A program made the translations under genes and the position numbers. From the NCBI RefSeq assembly GCF_014204865.1, contig NZ_JACHMG010000001.1:3126501-3190500 (forward strand): DNA of 64,000 nt. The letters run 5' to 3'. Below, piece after piece: positions 18,888-28,267 of the stretch; the stretch's first letter is position 1; each line of letters begins with the position of its first letter. The notes beneath the pieces were generated by a model. That model had not been told where the DNA came from and made no database searches. It saw only the letters and a program-made list of their open reading frames with translations. The DNA comes from Amycolatopsis jiangsuensis. Its GTDB lineage: Bacteria; Actinomycetota; Actinomycetes; Mycobacteriales; Pseudonocardiaceae.

Positions 18888-20231
18888 ATGTCAGCCAAGG
18901 AACGACCTTCTCGGCATCCCGTCGACGCGGCTCCCCCGTTGCCGCAGCTCGTGCTCGGCGGTGTGCAGCACGTCGCGGCCATGTACGCCGGCGTGGTGGC
19001 CCCGCCACTGGTGATCGGCGCCGCGGTCGGGCTGTCCCCCGGGCAGCTGGCGCTGCTGATCAGCGCCGCACTGTTCACCGCGGGACTGGCCACGCTGTTG
19101 CAGACCCTGGGGATCTGGCGCTTCGGCTCGCGGCTGCCGCTGGTCAACGGCGTCACCTTCGCCGCCGTCGCGCCGATCCTGTCCATCGCGGCCCAGCACC
19201 GTTCCGGCAACGCACTGGGCATCGTCTTCGGAGCGACGCTCACCGGTGGCGTGTTCGTGGTGCTGGCCGCACCGTTCTTCTCGAAACTCACGCGATTCTT
19301 CCCACCGGTGGTGACCGGGACCGTCATCACGCTCATCGGCATTTCGCTGCTGCCGGTGGCCGTGCAGTGGATTTCCGCGCAACAGTCCGCAGCCCGCCCG
19401 TCCGGGCTGCTGCTGGCCGGCGTCACGCTGGCCGCGGTGCTGGTGTTCACGCGGTTCCTGCACGGCTTCTGGAGCCGGATCGCGCTGCTGCTCGGCCTGG
19501 TCGTGGGCACCCTCGTGGCGTGGCCGCTCGGGCAAGTCGACACGTCGACCCTGCGGGAGGCGCCGGTGTTCGGCATCGCACCGCCGTTTCACTTCGGCGC
19601 CCCGGAGTTCGACGTGGCCGCGATCGTCTCGATGCTCGTCGTGATGCTGGTGACGATGGCCGAAAGCACCGCCGACCTGCTGGCGCTCGGCGAGATCGTG
19701 GGCCGCCCGACGACCAGCCGCACGCTGGCCGACGGACTGCGCGCGGACGGGCTGGCGACCGCGGTGGGCACCGTCTTCGGCGGTTTCGCCTGCACGGCGT
19801 TCGCGCAGAACATCGGCCTCGTTTCGCTGACCCGCATGTACAGCCGGTACGTGGTCGCGGCCGGCGGCGTGGTGCTCGTGCTGCTGGGAGCGTTCCCGAT
19901 CACCGGCGGGATCATCGCGCTGGTACCGCAGCCGGTGCTCGGCGGCGCCGGACTGGTGCTGTTCGGCAGCGTCGCGGTCAGCGGCGTGCGGACGCTGGCG
20001 AAGGCGTCGTTCGAGCATCCGGCGAACGTGGCCATCGTCGCCGCCTCGCTCGGCGTCGGGCTGATCCCGATCGCCATGCCGGGCTTCTACTCGGGCTTCC
20101 CCGCCGCGCTCCAGGTGGTGCTGAACTCGGGGATCAGCGCCGGCTGCGTGACCGCGGTGGTGCTGAACCTGGCGTTCGGACCGCGCTTGATAGAACGCTC
20201 TACCGCAGAAGAGCTATCCTCGGTGTCGTGA
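18888..20231 (+). CDS. NCS2-family urate/xanthine permease
   Basis: This 447-residue permease with about 12-14 transmembrane helices belongs to the nucleobase-ascorbate family. The conserved NAT signature is seen as QNIGLVSLTRMYSR (about 306-319) and the helix-8 acidic motif as MAESTADLLALGEI (about 258-271). It has GGVQHVAAMYAGVVAPP near 24-40. Placed directly behind uricase, it most likely brings in urate or xanthine. The ATG at 18888 has GGGAGAG upstream. The last codons overlap the TetR gene start (GTGA). Confidence 0.93.
   Translation: MSAKERPSRHPVDAAPPLPQLVLGGVQHVAAMYAGVVAPPLVIGAAVGLSPGQLALLISAALFTAGLATLLQTLGIWRFGSRLPLVNGVTFAAVAPILSIAAQHRSGNALGIVFGATLTGGVFVVLAAPFFSKLTRFFPPVVTGTVITLIGISLLPVAVQWISAQQSAARPSGLLLAGVTLAAVLVFTRFLHGFWSRIALLLGLVVGTLVAWPLGQVDTSTLREAPVFGIAPPFHFGAPEFDVAAIVSMLVVMLVTMAESTADLLALGEIVGRPTTSRTLADGLRADGLATAVGTVFGGFACTAFAQNIGLVSLTRMYSRYVVAAGGVVLVLLGAFPITGGIIALVPQPVLGGAGLVLFGSVAVSGVRTLAKASFEHPANVAIVAASLGVGLIPIAMPGFYSGFPAALQVVLNSGISAGCVTAVVLNLAFGPRLIERSTAEELSSVS
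20191..20202 (+). promoter_or_regulatory. candidate TetR operator inside the permease 3' end
   Basis: TAGAACGCTCTA (TAGA-nnnn-TCTA) lies 26 bp before the TetR-family start, within the last codons of the permease gene. It sits in a locally AT-rich run (TTGATAGAACG to GAGCTATCC) that could also serve as a promoter. This would let the repressor control its own gene independently of the urate operon. Confidence 0.4.
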
Positions 20232-20827
20232 CAGGGACGAAAGACCGGATCCTCGCCGCGGGCGCGGAGCTGTTCCGCCACGGCGGCTACAGCGGCACGG
20301 GCGTGAAGCAGATCGTCGAGAAGGCCGGCGCGCCGTTCGGGTCGCTCTACCACTTCTTTCCCGGCGGCAAGGAGCAGCTGGGCGAGGAAGCCGTGCGGAC
20401 GTCGGGCATGCAGTACATCGAACTGTTCGATCTGTTCGTCGGACCGGCCCCGGACCTGGTCAGCGGCCTCGAGACGTTCTTCGCGGCGGCGGTGACCACG
20501 CTGCTGGACACCGACTACGTGGAGGGCTGCCCGATCGCGACCGTCGCACTGGAAGTGGCGACGACGAACGAACCGCTACGCAAGGCGACCGCCGACGTGT
20601 TCACCGCCTGGATCGACGCGGGCACGGAGAAGTTCGCCGTGTTCGGCCTGCCCGAGGACACCGCACGCACGCTGACCATCGCACTGATCAACAACCTGGA
20701 AGGCGCGTTCGTCCTGGCCCGTTCGATGCGCTCGACGGAACCGATGGCGGTGGCCGGCGCCTCGGTGGTGGACGTCGCCCGCCGGCTGCTGGCCGAACTC
20801 GGCCAGGACGGGAAACGGCTGAGCTAG
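20228..20827 (+). CDS. TetR-family repressor (LmrA/YxaF-like)
   Basis: This 199-residue protein has an N-terminal TetR HTH, KDRILAAGAELFRHGGYSGTGVKQIVEKAGAPFGSLYHFFPGGKEQL in total, about residues 4-50, with the typical LYHFFPGGKEQL recognition end. The C-terminal ligand domain resembles the LmrA/YxaF group (YVEGCPIATVALE). The GTG start overlaps the permease stop by 4 bp. Its stop codon and that of the convergent LLM oxidoreductase share the same CTAG. The ligand is unknown; control of the neighbouring oxidoreductase or of itself is plausible. Confidence 0.9.
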   Translation: MTGTKDRILAAGAELFRHGGYSGTGVKQIVEKAGAPFGSLYHFFPGGKEQLGEEAVRTSGMQYIELFDLFVGPAPDLVSGLETFFAAAVTTLLDTDYVEGCPIATVALEVATTNEPLRKATADVFTAWIDAGTEKFAVFGLPEDTARTLTIALINNLEGAFVLARSMRSTEPMAVAGASVVDVARRLLAELGQDGKRLS

Positions 20828-21696
20828 GCCTGGCCACTGGCTGACCGCGGCGCTCGGCGTGGTGCGCGGACGGCACCCACCGCTTCGGCGACCCGGCGGA
20901 GAGTGTCGATCGGGTCGTCGCCGAGCGGGTAGATGCCGACGTGGTCCGCGCCGGCGTCCAAGTGCGCGACGATGCCCGCCGCCACGGTCGCGGGGGCGCC
21001 GTACAGGACGAGCGCGTCGATGAGCCGGTCGCTGCCGGACCCGGCGAGGTCGTGGTCGGTGAAGCCGAGCCGTCGCAGGTTGCTGGCGTAGTTGGTGACC
21101 TGCAGCCCGGTTGCGGCCGGCGCGGACCGGGCCAGCTCACGCGCCCGCGTCGCGTCGGGTTCCATGACCGCGAAGTGGCCGGGCAGCAGTAGTTTGTCGA
21201 CGCCGAGGATTTCCCTTGCCTGCCGGGTGTGCTCGGGAGTGACCATGCACGGGACGGATCCGGCGGTGCGGTCCCTCGCCAGCCGCAGCATCCGCGGTCC
21301 GAGCGCGGCCAGCACCACCCGGCCGGACGGCACTCCAGCCGCGGTCAGCTCGTCCACATAGGACGCGAGCGTCGCGTAGGGCGAGGCATACTCGGCGTGC
21401 ACCTCACGATGCCCGATCCCCACGCCGAGGAGGAACCGATCGGGATACCTCGCGACGATCCGGTGGTAGGAAGCGGCGACCGCACCCGCCTCGGCGGTCC
21501 ACACGTTCACCACGCTGGTTCCGACGACCAGCCCGGAAGTGGCCTCCAGCAGCCGCTCCGCCAAGGCGAGATCCGCCGGCGGCGAGGCATCCAGCCACAC
21601 CGTGCCGTAACCGGCCCGCTCGACCTCCACGGCCTTCTCGGGACTCACTTCGTGCGCACGCAGGTGTGCGCCGAGCAGACCCAGTTCGATGCTCAT
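20824..21696 (-). CDS. LLM-class F420-dependent oxidoreductase
   Basis: This 290-residue TIM-barrel flavin/F420-dependent oxidoreductase belongs to the bacterial luciferase-like superfamily (TIGR03620-type). Typical motifs are GLLGAHL at the start, GYGTVWLDASPPADLALAERLL near 30-50, LLEATSGLVVGTSVVNVW, and RFLLGVGIGHREVHAEYASPY near 90-110. The last four bases overlap the convergent TetR gene. The substrate is unknown. It is transcribed from the 82-bp gap before the xanthine dehydrogenase operon end. Confidence 0.9.
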   Translation of the reverse strand: MSIELGLLGAHLRAHEVSPEKAVEVERAGYGTVWLDASPPADLALAERLLEATSGLVVGTSVVNVWTAEAGAVAASYHRIVARYPDRFLLGVGIGHREVHAEYASPYATLASYVDELTAAGVPSGRVVLAALGPRMLRLARDRTAGSVPCMVTPEHTRQAREILGVDKLLLPGHFAVMEPDATRARELARSAPAATGLQVTNYASNLRRLGFTDHDLAGSGSDRLIDALVLYGAPATVAAGIVAHLDAGADHVGIYPLGDDPIDTLRRVAEAVGAVRAPRRAPRSASGQA

Positions 21697-21778
21697 GCGA
21701 CGAGTCCAGCACGGCCTCCCCCGGTGAACCAGAACCGGAATCCATGCGCTCGGATCAGTCTTCGTGATCGTCGCGGGC

Positions 21779-24043
21779 TCACGTCCCGGTGAGGTGCTCC
21801 GGGCGCACCGGGACCCGGGGCAGCGCCAGCCCGGTGGCCGCGCGGATCGCCGCCACGATGGCCGGGGTGGACGAGATGGTGGGTGGTTCACCGACTCCGC
21901 GCAGGCCGTAGGGGGCGTGCGGGTCCGGCCGTTCCAGCACGTCGATCGACATCGGCGGCATGTCCAGCACGGTCGGGATCAGGTAGTCGGTGAACGACGG
22001 GTTCCGCACCTTCCCGTCCACCACCTGGATCTCCTCCATCACCGCCAGGCCCAGTCCCTGCGCCGACCCACCCTGGATCTGCCCCAGTACGGCCTGCGGA
22101 TTCATCGCCTTCCCGACGTCCTGCGCGCAGTCCAGCTGCACGACCTTGACCAGGCCCAGCTCCACGTCCACGTCGACCACCGCCCGGTGGGCCGCGAAAC
22201 CGTACTGGACATGGGCGTCGCCCTGGCCGCTTTCCGGGTCCAGCGCGGTGGTCGGGCGGTGCCGCCATTCCCGCGTCTCGTCGAACTGCTCGTCCGCCAG
22301 CACGGAAAGCAGGTCCGCGACGACCTCCCCGCCGACGGACAGCAGTTTGCCGCCGCTGAGCCGGGTCCGCGGTTCGAGCGAGGCGTGCTCCAGCAGCCGA
22401 GCCCGGACCGCGGCGCAGGCCGAGCGCACCGCTCCTCCGGTCACGTAGGTCTGGCGGGACGCGGACGTGGACCCGCCGTTGCCGATCGAGGTGTCCATCG
22501 GCAGCACAGTCACCTGCTCGACCCCCAGCTCGGTCCGCACGATCTGCTGCAGCACGGTGACCAGGCCCTGACCGACCTCGCACGCGGCGGTGTGCACGGT
22601 GGCAGCCGGTTCACCGCCCACGACCTGAAGCCGTACCCGGGCCGTCGAGTAGTCGTCGAACCCTTCGGAGAAGCAGATGTTCTTGATTCCCACCGCGTAA
22701 CCGACCCCGCGGACCACGCCCTCGCCGTGCGTGGTGTTGGAAACCCCGCCAGGCAGGTTCCGCAGATCGCTGCCCCGTTCCGCGGGCAACGGCTTGTCCC
22801 GCACGCGTTCCAGCAGCTCGACGACCGGCGCGGCGGAGTCCACGACCTGCCCGGTCGGCATGACCGACCCCTCGCGCATCGCGTTGCGCACGCGGATCTC
22901 CACCGGATCGATACCGCACGCCTGCGCCAGCTTGTCCATCTGGGACTCGTAGCCGAACGCCGCCTGCACCGCACCGAAACCGCGCATCGCACCGCACGGT
23001 GGATTGTTCGTGTACGTGCCCCAGCAATCCACCGACGCGTTGTCCACTGTGTACGGACCGATGCCGAGCGTGGCGGCATTCGCCACCACCGCACCGGTGG
23101 ACGAGGCGTACGCGCCGCCGTCGAGGAAAATCCGTGCCCGGACATACACGAGACGGCCATCGCGGGTGGCCCCGTGTTCGTAGTACATCCTCGCCGGATG
23201 CCGGTGCACGTGGCCGTAGAAGGATTCCTCGCGGTTGTAGACCATTTTCACCGGCTTGCCGGTGTGCAGTGCCAGCAGGCACGCGTGCACCTGCATCGAC
23301 AAATCTTCGCGGCCGCCGAACGCACCGCCGACACCGCCGAGGGTGAGCCGCACCTTCTCCACCGGCAGCCCGAGCGCGGCCACGATCTGCTGCTGGTCGA
23401 CGTGCAACCACTGCGTCGCCACGTACAAGTCGACACCGCCCTCGGTGTCCGGCACCGCGAGCCCCGACTCGGGACCGAGGAAAGCCTGGTCCTGCATGCC
23501 GACCTCGTATACCCCGGACACCACCACGTCGGCCGGCACCTCGAGAAGGCCACGCCGGATCGGCACGTGCCGCACGACGTTGCCGCCCGGATGCAGCTCG
23601 GGCCCCGCACCCGCGACCGCCGCTTCGGAGTCGGTGACCGGGGTCAGCTCCTCGTAGGTCACCTTGATCCGCTTCATCGCGCGCCGCGCGGTCTCCGGAT
23701 GGTCGGCGGCGACGAGCGCGACCGGTTCACCCTGGTAGCGCACGACCTCGTCGGCGAGCACCGGCTGGTCGGCGTGTTCGAGGCCGTACCGGTTCACGCC
23801 CGGCACGTCCTCGTGGGTCAGCACCGCGTGCACCCCGGGCACCCGCAACGCTTCGGTCAGGTCGATCCCGGTGATCCGCGCGTACGGGTGCGGGCTGCGC
23901 AGCGTGACACCCCACGACATGTCCTCGTGCCAGAGATCCGAGGCGTACGCGAATTCCCCGCGCACCTTCACCGTGCCGTCCGGACGGGCCGCGCTCGCGC
24001 CGACGCCGTTCGCGGTGGTCGTCGCCTGCTCCGTGGTCGTCAT
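21779..24043 (-). CDS. xanthine dehydrogenase molybdopterin-binding subunit
   Basis: This is the large subunit of a three-subunit molybdenum hydroxylase, 754 residues. It has VKVRGEFAYASDL at the start of the a/b hammerhead domain (about 25-37). The cofactor loops are GGVGGAFGGRED (about 235), NPPCGAMRGFGAVQA (about 335), and GNGGSTSASRQTY. The catalytic glutamate is in GLRGVGEPPTISSTPA near the C-terminus. All are intact, so the enzyme should oxidise hypoxanthine/xanthine to urate. It is the last gene of the operon FAD subunit, FeS subunit, deaminase, Mo subunit, with a 4-bp overlap to the deaminase gene. Confidence 0.93.
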   Translation of the reverse strand: MTTTEQATTTANGVGASAARPDGTVKVRGEFAYASDLWHEDMSWGVTLRSPHPYARITGIDLTEALRVPGVHAVLTHEDVPGVNRYGLEHADQPVLADEVVRYQGEPVALVAADHPETARRAMKRIKVTYEELTPVTDSEAAVAGAGPELHPGGNVVRHVPIRRGLLEVPADVVVSGVYEVGMQDQAFLGPESGLAVPDTEGGVDLYVATQWLHVDQQQIVAALGLPVEKVRLTLGGVGGAFGGREDLSMQVHACLLALHTGKPVKMVYNREESFYGHVHRHPARMYYEHGATRDGRLVYVRARIFLDGGAYASSTGAVVANAATLGIGPYTVDNASVDCWGTYTNNPPCGAMRGFGAVQAAFGYESQMDKLAQACGIDPVEIRVRNAMREGSVMPTGQVVDSAAPVVELLERVRDKPLPAERGSDLRNLPGGVSNTTHGEGVVRGVGYAVGIKNICFSEGFDDYSTARVRLQVVGGEPAATVHTAACEVGQGLVTVLQQIVRTELGVEQVTVLPMDTSIGNGGSTSASRQTYVTGGAVRSACAAVRARLLEHASLEPRTRLSGGKLLSVGGEVVADLLSVLADEQFDETREWRHRPTTALDPESGQGDAHVQYGFAAHRAVVDVDVELGLVKVVQLDCAQDVGKAMNPQAVLGQIQGGSAQGLGLAVMEEIQVVDGKVRNPSFTDYLIPTVLDMPPMSIDVLERPDPHAPYGLRGVGEPPTISSTPAIVAAIRAATGLALPRVPVRPEHLTGT

Positions 24044-25380
24044 CGGTCCCCCCGCAGCCGCGCGCTCACAGCCGCCAGCTCGCGGGCGATCACGGACTCG
24101 TCCGCCGCCTTCAGCCGGCCCTGCTCCACCACCGTTTCGCCGCCCACGAAGACCCGCGCCAGCGACGGCGTCGCGGCCAGTACGAGCGCGGCCACCGGAT
24201 CGTCGATGCCCGCGTGGTTCAGCCCGGAGAGGTCCCACACCGCCAGGTCCGCCAGCTTGCCGGCTTCCAGCGACCCCAGTTCGGCCTCCCGGCCGAGGCA
24301 GCGCGCACCGCCCATCGTGCCCAGCCACAACGCTTCCCTCGTGGTCAGAGCCGTCGGGCCGCCGCGTTGCCGAGCCTGGAGCAACGCCTGGTGCAGCTCC
24401 TGTCCGAGCCCGCCCGATTCGCTGGACGCCGCACCGTCGACCCCCAGACCGACCGGCGCGCCCGCGTCGAGCAGATCCCGCACCGGGGCGATCCCGCTGC
24501 CCAGCCGCCCGTTCGACGTCGGACAGTGCGCGGAGCCGGTGCCGGTGGCGCCGAACCGGCGCACCGCGTCCGGAGCGAGGTGCACGGTGTGCGCCAGCCA
24601 CACGTCCGAGGCCAGCCAGCCCAGCTTGTCCGCGTACTCGGCGGGCGTCATCCCGGTTTCGGCCAGGCACTGACGTTCCTCGTCCAGCGTTTCGGCGAGG
24701 TGGGTGTGCAGCCGGACACCCTTGCGCCGGCCCAGTTCCGCGGCGCCGGCCATCAGCCGCTCGGTCACGGTGAACGGCGAACACGGGCCGGCCGCGATCT
24801 GCAGGTGCGCGCCGGGACCGGCGTCGTGGAAGCGGTCGATCGCCGCTTCGGTGCCGAGCAGCGCGTCCTCGGTGCTCTCCACCAGATGGTCCGGCGGGAG
24901 GCCGCCCTCGGACTCGCCGCGGTCCATCGAACCCCGCACCACGTGCAGGCGGAGACCGATCCGCTGCCGCGCGGCGACCAGCGCTTCCACCTGATCGCCC
25001 CCGTCGGAGGGGAAGACGTAGTGATGGTCGGCTACCGTCGTGCAGCCGCTCAGCGCCAGCCGCGCCATTCCCGCGGTGCCGGCCGCGTGCGTGCTTTCCG
25101 CATTCATCCGGCCCCACACCGGGTACAGCGAGACCAGCCAGTCAAACAGCGTGTGGTCGGCCGCGAGCCCGCGGGTGGCCCACTGGTACAGGTGGTGGTG
25201 GGTGTTCACCAGGCCAGGGGTGACGAGGCAGCCGGCGGCGTCCACGCGCTCGTCGGCCTCGCCGGTGAACGCTCCTTCACCCACCGCGGAAATACGGTCG
25301 TTGTCAATCAGCACATACCCACTGCGGTACTCCGGACCGCTGACGGTGGCGATCGCCGCGTTCTCCACGACCGTCCTCAT
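24040..25380 (-). CDS. guanine/8-oxoguanine deaminase-type amidohydrolase
   Basis: This 446-residue aminohydrolase of the ATZ/TRZ/guanine deaminase group has metal ligands in TPGLVNTHHHLYQWATRG (about 53-70), a His in HTHLAETLDEE (about 225-235), a further His in VWLAHTVHLAPD (about 260-271), and the catalytic Asp in VGLGVDGAASSE (about 325). The HHHLYQ and ADHHYVFP motifs are those of proteins annotated as 8-oxoguanine deaminase or hydroxyatrazine hydrolase-like. It is encoded inside the xanthine dehydrogenase operon with 4-bp overlaps on both sides, so guanine to xanthine is the most likely reaction. Confidence 0.88.
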   Translation of the reverse strand: MRTVVENAAIATVSGPEYRSGYVLIDNDRISAVGEGAFTGEADERVDAAGCLVTPGLVNTHHHLYQWATRGLAADHTLFDWLVSLYPVWGRMNAESTHAAGTAGMARLALSGCTTVADHHYVFPSDGGDQVEALVAARQRIGLRLHVVRGSMDRGESEGGLPPDHLVESTEDALLGTEAAIDRFHDAGPGAHLQIAAGPCSPFTVTERLMAGAAELGRRKGVRLHTHLAETLDEERQCLAETGMTPAEYADKLGWLASDVWLAHTVHLAPDAVRRFGATGTGSAHCPTSNGRLGSGIAPVRDLLDAGAPVGLGVDGAASSESGGLGQELHQALLQARQRGGPTALTTREALWLGTMGGARCLGREAELGSLEAGKLADLAVWDLSGLNHAGIDDPVAALVLAATPSLARVFVGGETVVEQGRLKAADESVIARELAAVSARLRGDR

Positions 25381-25844
25381 GCGGCACCTCCCTTGGCGAC
25401 GAGGCGCACCGCGTCGAGGATCTTCTCGTATCCCGTGCAGCGGCAGAGGTTTCCCGCCAGCGCCTCACGGATCTCGGCGTCGCTCGGCTCGGGGATCCGG
25501 CCGAGCAGATCGTGGGCGGCCACGATCAACCCCGGAGTGCAGAAGCCACATTGCACAGCGCCGGCGTCCACGAAGGACTGCTGCACCGGATCGAGGCGGT
25601 CCCCCTCTGCCAGCCCCTCGACCGTACGGACCTCTCGCCCCTCCACCTGTCCCGCCGCGACCAGACAGGAGCAGACCGGCACTCCGTCGAGATACACCGT
25701 GCACGAACCACATTCGCCCTGCTCGCACGCGTTTTTCGAGCCCGGCAACCCCAACCGCTCCCGCAGCACGTACAGCAGGCTTTCGCCCTCCCACACGTCA
25801 TCCGCCTGCCGGCCCTCACCGTTCACCGTCACGTTCACGCGCAT
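25377..25844 (-). CDS. xanthine dehydrogenase 2Fe-2S subunit
   Basis: This is a 155-residue electron-transfer subunit. The plant-type ferredoxin cluster ligands are in NACEQGECGSCTVYLDGVPVCSC (Cys at about 40, 45, 48 and 60). The second, C-terminal cluster ligands are in VQCGFCTPG and NLCRCTGYEKI (about 98-140). ATG 25844 is chosen; it makes the gene overlap the FAD-subunit gene by 10 bp. The length is normal. Confidence 0.94.
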   Translation of the reverse strand: MRVNVTVNGEGRQADDVWEGESLLYVLRERLGLPGSKNACEQGECGSCTVYLDGVPVCSCLVAAGQVEGREVRTVEGLAEGDRLDPVQQSFVDAGAVQCGFCTPGLIVAAHDLLGRIPEPSDAEIREALAGNLCRCTGYEKILDAVRLVAKGGAA

Positions 25845-26689
25845 GAGTACTCCGTCCACGCCCAACCCAAGGTCCGCCTCGCCAGCACCGACAACGCGTG
25901 CCGCCGATATCCCGCACTACCCCGCACGTCATCGATCGGCGCCGCGGCTTCCGCCGCCAGCTCACCGAAACGCCGCAGCAGCCCATCCTCCAGCGGCACC
26001 GGCCGGTCCCACGGCAATTCCCCCGTGACGAATTCCTCCGCCGCCAGCGCACGGCGCGGCACCGGAGCGGCGGAACCGAGCGCAGCACGCACCGTCCGCC
26101 GATCCGGGCGCAGGACCAGCGCGAAGGAACACACAGCGATCACCATCGCGTTCCGGGTACCCACTTTGCTGAACTGCTGTGGCCCGGCGTCCGCGGGCAG
26201 GTGCACCGCGGTGATCAGCTCATCGGGTTCCAGCGCGTTCCGCTTGACCCCGAGGTAGAACTCCTCGGCCGGCACTATTCGCGTGCCCCGGGTCGAGGCG
26301 ACCTCCACCCGGCCGCCGAGCGCCAGCAGGACCGGATGGGTGTCCCCGGCGGGCGAGGCCGCGCCGAGGTTGCCCCCGACCGTGCCCCGGTTGCGGATCT
26401 GCGGTGAGCCGACCGTGCGCGAAGCCATCGCCAGGCCCGGCAACCGGTCCCCCAGCTCGGTGATGACCCGCGCGTACGGCACGGCCGCGCCGAGCCGTAC
26501 CTCGCCGTCCGAAGTGGACCATTCGGCCAGCTCCGGCACCCGCGTCAGATCGAGCAGCGCGGCCGGGCGCCGGTGGTCGAAGTTCAGCTCGACCATCACG
26601 TCGGTGCCACCGGCGATCGGCACGGCGTCGGGGTGTTCGGCGCGGGCCGCGAGGGCTTCGCCGAGCGATTCGGGGCGCAGGAACTCCAC
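25835..26689 (-). CDS. xanthine dehydrogenase FAD-binding subunit
   Basis: This 284-residue subunit has the FAD motifs VPIAGGTDVMVELN (about 23-36) and NRGTVGGNLGAASPAGDTHP (about 101-120), followed by the CO-dehydrogenase flavoprotein C-terminal domain. The GTG start at 26689 has GAGGAG five bases upstream and gives the family start MEFLRPESL. It is the first gene of the operon and is divergent from the pucR-like regulator across 124 bp. Confidence 0.94.
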   Translation of the reverse strand: MEFLRPESLGEALAARAEHPDAVPIAGGTDVMVELNFDHRRPAALLDLTRVPELAEWSTSDGEVRLGAAVPYARVITELGDRLPGLAMASRTVGSPQIRNRGTVGGNLGAASPAGDTHPVLLALGGRVEVASTRGTRIVPAEEFYLGVKRNALEPDELITAVHLPADAGPQQFSKVGTRNAMVIAVCSFALVLRPDRRTVRAALGSAAPVPRRALAAEEFVTGELPWDRPVPLEDGLLRRFGELAAEAAAPIDDVRGSAGYRRHALSVLARRTLGWAWTEYSCA

Positions 26690-26813
26690 GCGGGCTCCTC
26701 TTCTCGGGGCGGACGTCCCAGTACACGCCGCCCGCCCGGCACCGGGCAACGGCGGCACGCCATGAAAGCCACCGCAGCGCGAGACCACCCGTTTGTGCTT
26801 TCCTACAAGCCTG

Positions 26814-28202
26814 ATGACGACCGTGCGAACCCTGCTGGGCCTGCCCGGGCTGCGCCGGCACCCGGGGACTGCCGACGCGCTGCTCGACCGGGCCGTGACC
26901 CGGCTGTACGCGACCGAGCTGCGCGATCCCGGCCGGTACCTGACCGCGGGCGAACTCGTGCTGTCCGGGCTGCTGTGGTGGCGGGAACCGGGCGACGCGG
27001 ACCCGTTCGTGGCCGCGCTGGCCGACGGTGGAGCCGCCGCGCTCGCCGCGTCCGGCGCCGATTCGAACGGGATCCCCGACGACGTCGTCACCGCGTGCGA
27101 ACGACATGGCGTCGCGCTGCTGGAGGTGCCGCCGGACCTGTCGTTCGCCGTGGTCACCGAACGGGTGGTGCTCGCGCTCGCGGCCGCCGCGGACGGGGCA
27201 CGCAAACGCTTGCTGACCGCCGCGGCCGAAGGCACGCCCGTGGCCGGCTTGCTCGCTCGCGCCGCCGAGGAGCTGGGCACGCCGTGCTGGGTGCTTTCCG
27301 CGGTGTCCCGCGTCGTCGCCGGAACCGCGGAGCTGCCGATCGACCCGTCCGAAGCGGTCCGCCACTTCGCCGGCTCCCGCGGCCGCCCGACCGCGGCTGG
27401 CGGGCTCACCGTGCTGCCGGTGGAAGGCCGGCAGGCGGTGCCGTGGCTGCTGGCCGTCGAAGGCCCGTTGAACGGCGCCCACGCCGAGCTCGCCCAGGAA
27501 CTGGCCGGCCTGATCGGGTTCGCCCGGGCGCGGGAGCGCCACGAACCGGCCGCGGTCACCGAGGGGCCGGTGCGGGCGATCGCCCTGCGCACCGAAGGGT
27601 CCGCCGAGGCCGCCGACGTCCTGGCCGAACTGCTCGCCCCGGCCCCGTTCACGTACTCCAGCACCGGCCCGGACGAGGCGTTCGCCCTGGTTCCCGGCCC
27701 CTCCTGGCCCGAGGGCTGGGCAACCGCCGCGACCACCGCGTTGTCCACAGTGGAGCCACTGCTGCGGGCTTCCCGCCTGGTGGCCGGCTTCGCCGACGCC
27801 GTGCCCGCGGCCGAGGCCGACGGCGCGCTGGAACTCGCCCGGCAGGCGCGCGGCCTCGCGGCCGCCCGGCCGGGACCGGCGGCCGTGGTCCCGGCCGACG
27901 AGGTGGGCGTGCACCAGCTCCTGCTGGCCGGCGCGTCCCCGAAGCTGCGCAGCGCGTTACGCCGGCGCCTGCTCGGCCCGCTGCTCGACTACGACGCCGA
28001 ACAGCATTCGGACCTGGTGCGCACGGTCCGGGCGTACCTGGAATGCTCCGGCTCCCCGACCCGGGCCGCGAAAGCTCTGCACATCCATGTGAACACCCTG
28101 CGCTACCGGATCGGCCGGGCAGCCGAACTCCTCGGCGAGGACCTGACCGACTTCACCACCCAGGTCGACGTGTACCTGGCGTTGAGGGCCGGACAGCCGT
28201 GA
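26814..28202 (+). CDS. PucR-family purine catabolism regulator
   Basis: This 462-residue transcription factor has an N-terminal PucR domain (about 1-115, TVRTLLGLPGLRRHPG to LEVPPDLSF), a middle GGDEF-like/CdaR-type region, and a C-terminal PucR HTH. The last is RTVRAYLECSGSPTRAAKALHIHVNTLRYRI (about 401-432). It is divergent from the xanthine dehydrogenase operon, the normal setting for a local activator. No clear Shine-Dalgarno precedes ATG 26814, so the transcript may be nearly leaderless. An imperfect repeat TTGT/ACAA lies between the two genes. Confidence 0.92.
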   Translation: MTTVRTLLGLPGLRRHPGTADALLDRAVTRLYATELRDPGRYLTAGELVLSGLLWWREPGDADPFVAALADGGAAALAASGADSNGIPDDVVTACERHGVALLEVPPDLSFAVVTERVVLALAAAADGARKRLLTAAAEGTPVAGLLARAAEELGTPCWVLSAVSRVVAGTAELPIDPSEAVRHFAGSRGRPTAAGGLTVLPVEGRQAVPWLLAVEGPLNGAHAELAQELAGLIGFARARERHEPAAVTEGPVRAIALRTEGSAEAADVLAELLAPAPFTYSSTGPDEAFALVPGPSWPEGWATAATTALSTVEPLLRASRLVAGFADAVPAAEADGALELARQARGLAAARPGPAAVVPADEVGVHQLLLAGASPKLRSALRRRLLGPLLDYDAEQHSDLVRTVRAYLECSGSPTRAAKALHIHVNTLRYRIGRAAELLGEDLTDFTTQVDVYLALRAGQP

Positions 28203-28245
28203 AGGCCTCCTGCGGGGAACTGGATTCCCGGCAGGAGGCCTTCAC
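28199..28245. terminator. strong bidirectional terminator between pucR-like gene and htpG
   Basis: GTGAAGGCCTCCTGC (28199-28213) is perfectly complementary to 28231-28245, and the inner GGGAA/TTCCC adds five more pairs around a 5-nt loop. The left arm contains the pucR-like gene's stop codon. It separates two convergent genes and is very stable. Confidence 0.85.
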
Positions 28246-28267
28246 GGATTTCGTCGGTGCGCGTGCC

